Shown here: positions 22,780 to 30,453 of the stretch, piece by piece | How the letters are laid out: every line of letters begins with the position of its first letter | Position numbering within the stretch: the first letter of the stretch is position 1 | NCBI GenBank assembly: GCA_902779185.1 | Contig: CACZAM010000018.1 | Coordinates: 1-35,708, forward strand | From: an uncultured Eubacteriales bacterium | GTDB lineage: Bacteria; Bacillota; Clostridia; Peptostreptococcales; Anaerovoracaceae | Direction of reading: 5' to 3' | DNA length: 35,708 nt | The notes under the pieces: generated by a model | What the model saw: only the letters and a program-made list of their open reading frames with translations | Told to the model about the DNA's origin: nothing | The model's database searches: none | Position numbers and translations under genes: made by a program

Positions 22780-23919
22780 ATGAGTGAATTCTGGGACAGT
22801 ACATCTGATAATCCTGAACAGAAGAAACTCCATCTTACATGGAAAAGAGTTCTGAAGATCGGCTTCCACCTGTGGAGGCAGTTTGACGACCAGTATTATG
22901 CGGGATTTGCTGCGCAGATCGCGTATTTCTTCTTTATGGCGTCGGTTCCTATGCTCATAGTACTTACGCAGGTGCTTGGTATCTTTGATGTGTCAATGGA
23001 CTTCATCAGGGACTGGCTCGAGTCGCATCTGTCGACCGAGATGGGAAGCGTGCTCCAGAGACTGTTCTCGGCATCATCCACCGCGTTAAGCAGCTTCTTC
23101 ATGATAATCCTCGCTCTATGGGCAAGTTCATCATTAGCGTTCTCACTTTCCAGACTGACGACATACACCATCAGCTACGGAAGATACAGGTTCAGCTTCT
23201 TTACGGAAAGGATCAAGGCCATTCCTATCGCGGCGCTGTCGATCCTGGCGGTCGCTGTCACGCTGGTAGGATATGTGTACGGAGAGCTTATCGCAAAGAG
23301 GGTACTGCAGAATACATATATCGAGGGACTCATTTCAGGACTGAAAACTCCTGTCCTGGTGTTCATGTTTTTCATCGTAATACTCGCGAATTACTACCTG
23401 CTGCCGCGCATACGCGTGCCGGTTGCAGCTGTTCTCCCGGGAGCCGTTTTTGCTACTATCGGCATATTGATAGTTACATGGATATACTCCCTGTATATTC
23501 CGAGAGCTGCCAAGTACAACGTTCTGTATGGAGCTTTCTCAAACATCGTAGCCATGATGCTGTGGTTCTATCTGATAAGCTGGGTGCTCTGCATCGGAAT
23601 GATGTTCAACAAATCATGGGATATACATATGAGGCGGGGGAGACTCACTCCGGCTAAAATAAAGGCGTATCTCATAAAGCAGTACGGCGCGAACGGTGAG
23701 GAGATGTGGCACAAGCTCATCATAGGTGAGTACGACATGGTGGACAGATCGCTCGACAGCCTTGCCGTGAGAATGTCGAGGAAATTCGATCCGGGCTACG
23801 ATGAGAAGCGTGAAAGGGAGATCGCGGAACTTATCGAGACCAAGCAGGTCAGAGAGCGGATCGAGCTTGAGATAGAGACACGCCGGGCTGAACTTGAATC
23901 GGGAGATGATGATGAATAA
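22780..23919 (+). CDS. YihY/BrkB family inner-membrane protein
   Basis: A 379-residue polytopic membrane protein. The frame extends to a TTG at 22732 inside the preceding gene, but the ATG at 22780 gives the usual start. The family signature AGFAAQIAYFFFMASVPMLIVL is at about residues 43-63, followed by roughly five more hydrophobic helices up to residue 290 (LWFYLISWVLCIGMMFN). The last ~85 residues are soluble and charged, with a predicted coiled coil at the very end (EIAELIETKQVRERIELEIE). BrkB was once called ribonuclease BN, but that activity belongs to another protein; the role of the family is unknown. No obvious ribosome site, so translation may be coupled to rdgB. Confidence 0.88.
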   Translation: MSEFWDSTSDNPEQKKLHLTWKRVLKIGFHLWRQFDDQYYAGFAAQIAYFFFMASVPMLIVLTQVLGIFDVSMDFIRDWLESHLSTEMGSVLQRLFSASSTALSSFFMIILALWASSSLAFSLSRLTTYTISYGRYRFSFFTERIKAIPIAALSILAVAVTLVGYVYGELIAKRVLQNTYIEGLISGLKTPVLVFMFFIVILANYYLLPRIRVPVAAVLPGAVFATIGILIVTWIYSLYIPRAAKYNVLYGAFSNIVAMMLWFYLISWVLCIGMMFNKSWDIHMRRGRLTPAKIKAYLIKQYGANGEEMWHKLIIGEYDMVDRSLDSLAVRMSRKFDPGYDEKREREIAELIETKQVRERIELEIETRRAELESGDDDE

Positions 23920-23951
23920 AACCGGATTCTTTTACAGGAGGAGATGGGGCA

Positions 23952-24857
23952 ATGAGTGATAGAAAAAAGCTGCTGTTCATTATGAATCCGAAAGCGGGAC
24001 TCATGCAGGCACCGAAGTACATGGCTGAAATAATTGAGAGCTTCTCAGGAGCGGGCTATCTGACTCAGGTGCTGATGACTAGAGGCATGGGAGATGCAAG
24101 AGATTTCGCGGCTGAATATGGCGGAACGGTCGATACCGTGGTGGTATCAGGCGGAGACGGCACTCTTAATGGGGTCATAGACGGACTCATCAGCGCAGGA
24201 CTTAAGACGCCGATCGGATACATCCCGGCCGGTTCAACAAATGATTTCGCAAACTCCATAGGGCTTCCTAAATCCATACCTGCCTGTGTTGAAAGAATAA
24301 TCAACGGAACGATTCAGCCAATAGACATAGGCAGCTTCAACGGCAGATATTTCAGCTATGTTGCAAGTTTCGGCGCGTTTACATCCACCACATATTCAGT
24401 ACCGCAGAATATAAAGAACATTCTGGGGCATTCAGCATATGTGATGGCAGGTATAAAAGAGCTCGCACACATAAAATCGATACATGCCAGGATAACTCTC
24501 GAGAAGGGTACGCCGGACGAGGAGATACATGAGGGAGATTATATTCTCGGAGGAGTATGCAACTCAAGATCGATAGGCGGCATAGTCAACCTTGAGAAAC
24601 TGGATGTAGACATGAATGACGGTCTTATGGAAGTCCTGCTGATCAGGATGCCAAAGGATCTGATCGAACTCAGCGATACGACTGCATCCATACTCGGCGG
24701 AACATTCAAGTCGCACCAGATAGAAAAGTATTCGGCGAAAAATATTACATTCGAGATAGAAGAAGATACTCACTGGACGCTGGACGGAGAGTACGAAAAG
24801 GGTAGCAGGGTATGCGAGATAAAGACGCTGGAATCGGCAATCTCGCTCATAAAATAA
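23952..24857 (+). CDS. Diacylglycerol kinase family lipid kinase (DagK/YegS-like)
   Basis: A 301-residue lipid kinase of the DAGK catalytic family. FIMNPKAGLMQ opens the protein, and VVSGGDGTLNGVIDGLI (about 62-79) is the nucleotide-binding GGDGT motif. IGYIPAGSTNDFANSIGLP (about 90-108) carries the second conserved loop. The C-terminal beta-sandwich includes FTLDGE-like HWTLDGEYEKG. It phosphorylates diacylglycerol or a similar lipid at the membrane face, returning it to phosphatidate. AGGAGGAG precedes the ATG. It follows the YihY gene by 32 bases in a likely membrane-lipid operon. Confidence 0.92.
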   Translation: MSDRKKLLFIMNPKAGLMQAPKYMAEIIESFSGAGYLTQVLMTRGMGDARDFAAEYGGTVDTVVVSGGDGTLNGVIDGLISAGLKTPIGYIPAGSTNDFANSIGLPKSIPACVERIINGTIQPIDIGSFNGRYFSYVASFGAFTSTTYSVPQNIKNILGHSAYVMAGIKELAHIKSIHARITLEKGTPDEEIHEGDYILGGVCNSRSIGGIVNLEKLDVDMNDGLMEVLLIRMPKDLIELSDTTASILGGTFKSHQIEKYSAKNITFEIEEDTHWTLDGEYEKGSRVCEIKTLESAISLIK

Positions 24858-24870
24858 TAAGGAGAATGCC

Positions 24871-25539
24871 ATGATAATTAAATATGTAGGACATGCGTGT
24901 TTCAAGATTCTTGATGAAGAAACAGGGTATTCGATCGTTTTTGATCCGTATAAACCTCTGTCGGTCAAAGGTTTCGGGAAGATCAAGGATGCGGCAAGTG
25001 AAGTGCTTTGCTCACATGAGCATTCCGACCACAATTACAGAAGGGGAATAACCATTGAGCCTAAAGACGAAAGTCCGTTTGAGGTTCAGTGGATAGATAC
25101 GTTCCACGATCCGAAGAAAGGCGCTCTCAGAGGAAAAAACAGGATATACGTGGTAACACACAAGGCAACCGGAGAGAAGCTCATTCATTACGGTGACATC
25201 GGTGAAGTGCTTGATGATCTCCTGACGGAGGACAATCTTAAACTCCTCTCGAACGCAGATATCGCTCTTGTACCGGTAGGCGGTGTTTATACATATGACC
25301 GCCATGAGGCGCTCGATCTCATCGAAAGGACGAAGCCAAAACTGGTGCTTCCGATGCACTACAGGTCGGAGTCCGCTGGGTTCGGATTACCTAACATTGA
25401 CAGCATTGAGAATTTCCTTAAGGAAGCTGCTGGCAGAGGGCATGGAATAAGCCTGGGACAGGTGTGGTTCATCAACACGGCAGAGTATGATCTGGACGCG
25501 GATATACTTGTACTGCGCCCGCAGAATATGAAATATTGA
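24871..25539 (+). CDS. Metallo-beta-lactamase fold hydrolase (UPF0173-like)
   Basis: A 222-residue MBL-fold protein. The metal-binding H-x-H-x-D-H is seen as SHEHSDHN (about residues 48-55). YVGHACFKI at the start and GDIGEVL, ALVPVGGVYTYD (about 130-142) and VLPMHYRS (about 167-174) are the later conserved blocks that complete the metal site. This pattern is characteristic of the UPF0173/YtkL metal-dependent hydrolases, whose substrate is unknown. AAGGAG precedes the ATG, 13 bases after the lipid kinase stop. Confidence 0.9.
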   Translation: MIIKYVGHACFKILDEETGYSIVFDPYKPLSVKGFGKIKDAASEVLCSHEHSDHNYRRGITIEPKDESPFEVQWIDTFHDPKKGALRGKNRIYVVTHKATGEKLIHYGDIGEVLDDLLTEDNLKLLSNADIALVPVGGVYTYDRHEALDLIERTKPKLVLPMHYRSESAGFGLPNIDSIENFLKEAAGRGHGISLGQVWFINTAEYDLDADILVLRPQNMKY

Positions 25540-25573
25540 TATAGGACTGGGACAATTATTAAGGAGGACGTAT

Positions 25574-25837
25574 ATGTTTAAATTACTGGTTGTACTCGCA
25601 ATTGCTTACGTCGTGCTCAAGGTGCTGAATACTAGAGCAAAATTTGCGGAGGCGGATGCCAGACGCGAGGCCGAAGAGCAGCGTCTCAGAGAGGAAGCAG
25701 AGTCTGAGGCTGAGGATGAAATTACACGCGAAACAGCAGTTGACGTAGATGCTGAAGTGATCGAAAACGCAGCTGAGGATGCCGGTGAGGTGATCGATGC
25801 CGCGGCTGAAGCTGTTGCGGAAGAGATCGAAGAATAA
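25574..25837 (+). CDS. Small membrane protein with acidic tail, unknown function
   Basis: This 87-residue protein has one N-terminal hydrophobic helix (about residues 2-17, FKLLVVLAIAYVVLKVL) and then a strongly acidic, Ala/Glu-rich tail, helical in its first half (EADARREAEEQRLREEAESE) and with repeated ED/EE/DA steps to the end. It lacks recognisable motifs and looks like a small scaffold or membrane-tethered acidic helix. AAGGAGG before the ATG and the same orientation as its neighbours support it being real. Low-complexity makes family assignment impossible by eye. Confidence 0.75.
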   Translation: MFKLLVVLAIAYVVLKVLNTRAKFAEADARREAEEQRLREEAESEAEDEITRETAVDVDAEVIENAAEDAGEVIDAAAEAVAEEIEE

Positions 25838-25857
25838 AACGACGGAGTTTGGACGAC

Positions 25858-26751
25858 ATGATAAGAAGCATGACGGGATTCGGCAGAGGCGAGTACTCTG
25901 ACGAGATCAGCAAGGTAACAATAGAGATAAGATCCGTAAATCACAGATATCTGGATATTTATGTAAAAATGCCGAGGCGCTATTCATTCGCCGAGGAAAC
26001 GATAAAGTCCGCAATCAAGGAAAGAGTCCACCGCGGCAAGGTGGAAGTCAGCGTGAGCGTTGACAACATCGGAAAGAGCGACAGCGATGTAAGGCTCGAT
26101 AAAGAGCTCGCTGCCCGTTATTACAATGTGCTCTCGGAGCTAAGGGACAGCTTCGACTTCGGAGAGGAGTCGCGTGTTTCGCTGAGTCTTCTTTCAAAGA
26201 TGCCGGATGTGATAGTCACAACACCGGCTGCTGAAGACGAGGAAGCCATGGCCGGAAGGCTTCTTGGCGCCACTGCAAAAGCGCTTGACGATTTCTGCGC
26301 AATGAGAGAGGCAGAAGGAGAAAAACTCGCTGCTGACCTTTCCGTAAGGGCGGACACCATACAGAAGATCAGGGACCACATAGAGAAAAGAGCTCCCGAG
26401 ATCGAAAAGGAATACGCCGCAAAATTCAAGGCGAGAGTCGAGGAGATACTCGGCGGTGTCTATGAGGTTCCTGAAGAGCGGATCGCTCTTGAAGCGGCGA
26501 TCTTCGCCGATAAGGCAAACATCACGGAAGAACTCGTAAGGCTGGGCAGCCACATAAGCCAGCTCAGAGGCTTCCTGAATTCGGACGGCAGAAATGCCAT
26601 CGGTAAAAAGATAGACTTCCTGATCCAGGAGATGAACCGTGAAGCCAACACGATAGGCTCAAAGTCAAACGACAGGGAGATCACGTCAGACATGCTCGAG
26701 CTCAAGGCTGAGATCGAGAAGGTAAGAGAGCAGGTACAGAACATAGAGTGA
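25858..26751 (+). CDS. yicC: YicC family endoribonuclease
   Basis: A 297-residue YicC protein, starting at the ATG giving MIRSMTGFGRGE, the family hallmark; a TTG at 25849 would add three residues. Later blocks are EIRSVNHRYLDIYVKMPR (about 23-40), VSVSVDN, and the C-terminal HISQLRGFL, GKKIDFLIQEMNREANTIGSKS. Members are hexameric RNA endonucleases that degrade small RNAs. CGGAG at 25843-25847 is the ribosome site. In most Bacillota yicC is followed by remA, gmk and rpoZ; here a symporter gene stands in place of remA. The stop overlaps the next start by 4 bases (GTGA). Confidence 0.93.
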   Translation: MIRSMTGFGRGEYSDEISKVTIEIRSVNHRYLDIYVKMPRRYSFAEETIKSAIKERVHRGKVEVSVSVDNIGKSDSDVRLDKELAARYYNVLSELRDSFDFGEESRVSLSLLSKMPDVIVTTPAAEDEEAMAGRLLGATAKALDDFCAMREAEGEKLAADLSVRADTIQKIRDHIEKRAPEIEKEYAAKFKARVEEILGGVYEVPEERIALEAAIFADKANITEELVRLGSHISQLRGFLNSDGRNAIGKKIDFLIQEMNREANTIGSKSNDREITSDMLELKAEIEKVREQVQNIE

Positions 26752-27959
26752 AGACTGTCTTCAAAAAAGAGAATCTGTTCATTAGGATAGCTATTGGCTT
26801 CGGAGCCGGGATCCTGCTGGGAACCTTGGCTCCGCAGTTTTCTATTGATGCAAAAATCGTAGGAGATGTATACCTGAATCTCTTAAAGATGATGGTCATA
26901 CCGGTGATCATCTGCGCTGTGATGAAGGGCATCATCAACTCCGCAAACATGTCATCACTAAAGCGTGTAGCCGCCAAAACAGTGCTGCTCTATGTGGTTA
27001 TGTTTCTGGCCTCCTTTGCGGTCGCATTCACGGTGGCGATGATATTAAGACCGGGCATAGGGATCGTATTTGAGAACCAGCCGGTTTATGAGGGGGAAAT
27101 AGGAGGAACAGTACGCATTTCCGAGGTTCTTCTTGGAATTCTGCCGCACAGCTTTTCGGATATTCTGTCGGCAAAATGCATACTCCCTGCGCTGATCCTC
27201 GCCCTGATCCTGTCCGCTGTGATAGTTGCGATGGGAGAGAAGGGAAAACCGGTCACGGAATTCATAAACAGGCTGACGGAGCTGGTTTTCCGCCTGCTTT
27301 CGATAATAATGGAAACATCGCCTATAGGCGTCATGTCGCTGATGGCATTCTCGATCGCGCAGTACGGAACGGGCCTTTTCATGGCCATTGGCAAATACAT
27401 TCTGTGCTGCTGGCTGGCATGTATCGCTGTATTCATAATCGTATTTTTCATCCCGGTACGCCTTTACACGAAGAAAGACGCAGGGACATTCCTGTCCGCA
27501 TGCGGTAAGGTAGCGCTGATGACGCTCTCCACAACGAGTTCGGCGGCTGCTCTTCCTACCACCATCAGGGTGAGTGTTGAAGAACTGGGAGCTCCGGCTG
27601 AGATCAGCAACTTTACACTTCCGCTGGGATGCACCATAAACATGTGCGGAGGAGCCTGCTCATTCTGCTGTCTTGCCGTATTTGTTTCAGACTTCTATTC
27701 TCTCGACCTGACGATCGCTCAGTATGCCGCAATGGCTGTCATTGCAACGCTTCTGAACATGGCAGCTCCGGGCATACCGGGAGGAGGAATAATACTGATG
27801 ACATCATATCTCACCATATTCAATCTGCCGCTCGATCTTATCGGTCCTATAGCAGCGTTCTACAGGCTGCTCGACATGGCATTCACAACAATAAACGTTG
27901 AGGGTGATGTTGCTGCTAATCTGATAATTGCTAAATCAGAAGAAAACATGATACAATAA
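26748..27959 (+). CDS. Dicarboxylate/amino acid:cation symporter (DAACS family)
   Basis: A 403-residue transporter with about eight hydrophobic segments and two re-entrant loops. MMVIPVIICAVMKGI (about 46-60) and TLSTTSSAAALPTTIRVSVEELG (HP1 region) are characteristic, as is PGIPGGGIILMTSYL in HP2. The sodium-binding NMDGT motif of glutamate/aspartate carriers is replaced by NMCGG (TINMCGGACSF). That argues for a different cation or substrate, as in cystine or serine/threonine subtypes. GTG start overlaps the yicC stop (GTGA), implying translational coupling. The gene breaks the common yicC-gmk arrangement and may be an insertion into that cluster. Confidence 0.9.
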   Translation: MKTVFKKENLFIRIAIGFGAGILLGTLAPQFSIDAKIVGDVYLNLLKMMVIPVIICAVMKGIINSANMSSLKRVAAKTVLLYVVMFLASFAVAFTVAMILRPGIGIVFENQPVYEGEIGGTVRISEVLLGILPHSFSDILSAKCILPALILALILSAVIVAMGEKGKPVTEFINRLTELVFRLLSIIMETSPIGVMSLMAFSIAQYGTGLFMAIGKYILCCWLACIAVFIIVFFIPVRLYTKKDAGTFLSACGKVALMTLSTTSSAAALPTTIRVSVEELGAPAEISNFTLPLGCTINMCGGACSFCCLAVFVSDFYSLDLTIAQYAAMAVIATLLNMAAPGIPGGGIILMTSYLTIFNLPLDLIGPIAAFYRLLDMAFTTINVEGDVAANLIIAKSEENMIQ

Positions 27960-27980
27960 TAAGTCAGCGGGGAGGTGTAT

Positions 27981-28604
27981 ATGAGCCGCAAAAAGGGCAG
28001 GTTATTTGTAATATCCGGTCCGTCAGGAACGGGCAAGGGAACGGTATGTGCTGAACTTCTCAAAGAGATCGGCAACGAGTTTTCGGTTTCGATGACCACT
28101 CGCGAACCGCGCGAGGGAGAGGTTCACGGCAGGGATTATTTCTTTGTCACAAGAGAACATTTCCTTGAGAACATCGAGGCAGGTAATTTCCTCGAGCACG
28201 CGACCGTATTTGACAACCTTTACGGAACGCCGAAAGACATGGTGATAAACCGTCTTGAAAAAGGCCGCAACGTGATACTCGATATTGACGTGCAGGGAGG
28301 CCTTCAGGTGAAACGTGCCATGCCTGAGGCAATACTCATATTCATACTTCCGCCGAGTCTCGCGGAGCTCAGACGGCGTCTCGAGGGCAGAGGCACCGAG
28401 ACCGCGGAGAAGATCGAGAAAAGACTCGGTCAGGCTCTGAACGAAATCAAACTCATCGGAGAATATGATTATTACATAGTAAATGATGATCTGGAAGATG
28501 CAGTTGCCCTTGCAAAATGCATCATGGCTGCTGAAGCAGCAAAGGTGCCTGAAGCAGTCAAGCCTATCATCAGAGAATACGAAAATGAGTCTAAACAGAA
28601 GTAA
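27981..28604 (+). CDS. gmk: Guanylate kinase
   Basis: A 207-residue guanylate kinase making GDP from GMP and ATP in the cytoplasm. The P-loop GPSGTGKGT is at about residues 13-21, followed by SMTTREPREGEVHGRDYFFV (GMP-binding), DIDVQGGLQVK and the lid IFILPPSLAELRRRLEGRGTE. A GTG at 27975 lies inside the ribosome site (GGGGAGG, 27969-27975), so the ATG at 27981 is the start. Adjacent to rpoZ as in most Bacillota. Confidence 0.97.
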   Translation: MSRKKGRLFVISGPSGTGKGTVCAELLKEIGNEFSVSMTTREPREGEVHGRDYFFVTREHFLENIEAGNFLEHATVFDNLYGTPKDMVINRLEKGRNVILDIDVQGGLQVKRAMPEAILIFILPPSLAELRRRLEGRGTETAEKIEKRLGQALNEIKLIGEYDYYIVNDDLEDAVALAKCIMAAEAAKVPEAVKPIIREYENESKQK

Positions 28605-28628
28605 TCAAAGAAAGGGGAAAAACCAGAA

Positions 28629-28832
28629 ATGCTTCTTTATCCATCCATAAACAAACTCAGAGATAAGACCGACAGCAGGTATTCACTCGTCATCCTTACT
28701 GCAAAGAGAGCAAGGGATATCGTTGACGGAAAGCCTGCTCTCACAGAAGAAGAGAGCGAAAGACCTGTCAGCCAGGCAGCGAAAGAAATCGCAGCAGACA
28801 TGATCACTTACACAAGAAGAGAAGAGGAGTAA
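28629..28832 (+). CDS. rpoZ: RNA polymerase omega subunit
   Basis: A 67-residue omega subunit. LYPSINKLRDKTDSRYSLVI and LTAKRARDIVDGK match the Bacillota family; the C-terminus ends in an acidic helix. It binds beta-prime and aids polymerase assembly. Position after gmk with a 24-base gap is conserved. GAAAGGGG precedes the ATG. Confidence 0.95.
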   Translation: MLLYPSINKLRDKTDSRYSLVILTAKRARDIVDGKPALTEEESERPVSQAAKEIAADMITYTRREEE

Positions 28833-28835
28833 GTC

Positions 28836-30350
28836 ATGAAACACAAACCGACCATGCTGATGATCCTTGACGGATTCGGCTACAGAGAAGAATTTTACGG
28901 AAATGCTATTATGAAGGCCAGGACGCCTGTGCTCGATGAGATCTTCGACAATTATCCGTTCATAACGATTTACGCAAGCGGTGAACCTGTCGGTCTTCCT
29001 GCAGGCCAGATGGGCAACTCCGAGGTAGGACATCTTAATATTGGCGCCGGAAGTGTCATATATCAGAACCTTCTCAAGATCTCGAGATCCATAGATTCCG
29101 GAGAGTTCTATGAGAATGAAGCCCTGATGGCTGCCATGAAGAACGCAGCTGAAGGACACACGCTCCACATTATGGGACTCGTTTCAGACGGCGGCGTACA
29201 CAGCCATATGAAACACCTCATGGCCACGATAAACATGGCTAAGAAGAACGGCGTCAAGGACGTGGCAGTTCACTGCTTCCTCGACGGAAGAGACGTTCCG
29301 CCGAAGAGCGCCATGACATGGCTCGGACCTCTCGAAGAATACCTTAAAGAGAACGAAGCCGGAAAGATCGGTGTCATCTCGGGCAGATTCTACGCGATGG
29401 ACAGAGATAATAGATGGGAACGTCTTGTAAGAGCATATGACGCGCTCACTCTCAGCGAGGGACTTACTGCATCAAGCGCTCAGGAGTGCATGGACAACTC
29501 CTACGCAAAGGATGAAGTGGATGAGTTCGTACAGCCGACAGTTATCAATCCTGTTCCTATCAAGGACGGCGATTCGGTGATTTTCATCAACTTCAGACCT
29601 GACAGGGCAAGAGAGATCACCCGCGCGCTGGTCGATCCTGCCTTCGACGGATTCGAAAGAAAATCCGCTCCTAAGGATCTTACTTACGTATGCATGGCTG
29701 AGTACGATGCGACAATGCCTAACGTACTGGTTGCGTTCCCGCCGCAGGATGTAGATCCTACACTGGGCAAGACCATTGCCGACCTCGGACTGAAACAGCT
29801 CCGTATTGCTGAGACAGAGAAGTATGCTCACGTAACATTCTTCTTCAACGGAGGCGTTGAGGAACCGAATGTAAATGAGGACAGGATCCTTATCCCTTCG
29901 CCTAAGGTCGCTACATACGACCTGCAGCCTGAGATGAGCGCTCCTGAAGTCGCGGCAACTGTTATCGACAGGATCAATAAGGACATGTATGATCTTATTA
30001 TCCTGAACTTCGCAAACCCTGACATGGTAGGACACACAGGCGTGTTCGAAGCTGCAGTTCAGGCAATCGAAGCACTGGACGGACTGATCGGACAGATCCG
30101 CGATGCTGTATTTGAGAAGGATGGACAGATCCTGCTCACAGCTGACCACGGCAACGCAGACACCATGCTCGATGAGAGAGGCGAGCCGGTAACGAAGCAC
30201 TCCACTTCCAAGGTTCCGCTCTGCCACATCTGCAAGGAGCCTGTTCCGTTCAAGAAGAGCTCGGGCAAGCTGGCAGACATCGCGCCTACACTCCTGACTC
30301 TTATGGGACTGGAAGTTCCTGCAGGAATGGAAGGCGATGTGCTCGTATAA
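28836..30350 (+). CDS. gpmI: Cofactor-independent phosphoglycerate mutase
   Basis: A 504-residue iPGM interconverting 3- and 2-phosphoglycerate, manganese-dependent. LMILDGFGYRE (metal-binding Asp near the start), GNSEVGHLNIGAG with the catalytic Ser, HCFLDGRDVPPKSA, SGRFYAMDRDNRWERL, NFRPDRAREI and TADHGNADTMLDE are all present, in family order. Length is typical (about 510). It starts 3 bases after rpoZ, so glycolysis and the gmk-rpoZ transcript are linked here. A terminator follows. Confidence 0.97.
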   Translation: MKHKPTMLMILDGFGYREEFYGNAIMKARTPVLDEIFDNYPFITIYASGEPVGLPAGQMGNSEVGHLNIGAGSVIYQNLLKISRSIDSGEFYENEALMAAMKNAAEGHTLHIMGLVSDGGVHSHMKHLMATINMAKKNGVKDVAVHCFLDGRDVPPKSAMTWLGPLEEYLKENEAGKIGVISGRFYAMDRDNRWERLVRAYDALTLSEGLTASSAQECMDNSYAKDEVDEFVQPTVINPVPIKDGDSVIFINFRPDRAREITRALVDPAFDGFERKSAPKDLTYVCMAEYDATMPNVLVAFPPQDVDPTLGKTIADLGLKQLRIAETEKYAHVTFFFNGGVEEPNVNEDRILIPSPKVATYDLQPEMSAPEVAATVIDRINKDMYDLIILNFANPDMVGHTGVFEAAVQAIEALDGLIGQIRDAVFEKDGQILLTADHGNADTMLDERGEPVTKHSTSKVPLCHICKEPVPFKKSSGKLADIAPTLLTLMGLEVPAGMEGDVLV

Positions 30351-30385
30351 AGACCGGTTTTTTACCCATATAAGATGATATCGTT

Positions 30386-30420
30386 GGCACAGGGAAAATC
30401 TCCCTGTGTCACTTTTTATT
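30386..30420 (+). terminator. Intrinsic terminator after gpmI
   Basis: A stem of ten pairs (one G-T) from 30386-30395 to 30401-30410 encloses AAATC and is followed by a T-run at 30413-30417. It closes the yicC-gpmI transcription unit, so addA downstream needs its own start or read-through. The rest of this 100-base gap holds no convincing promoter. Confidence 0.75.
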
Positions 30421-30453
30421 GATAAGATCACCTATGGCGGATAAAATAAAACT

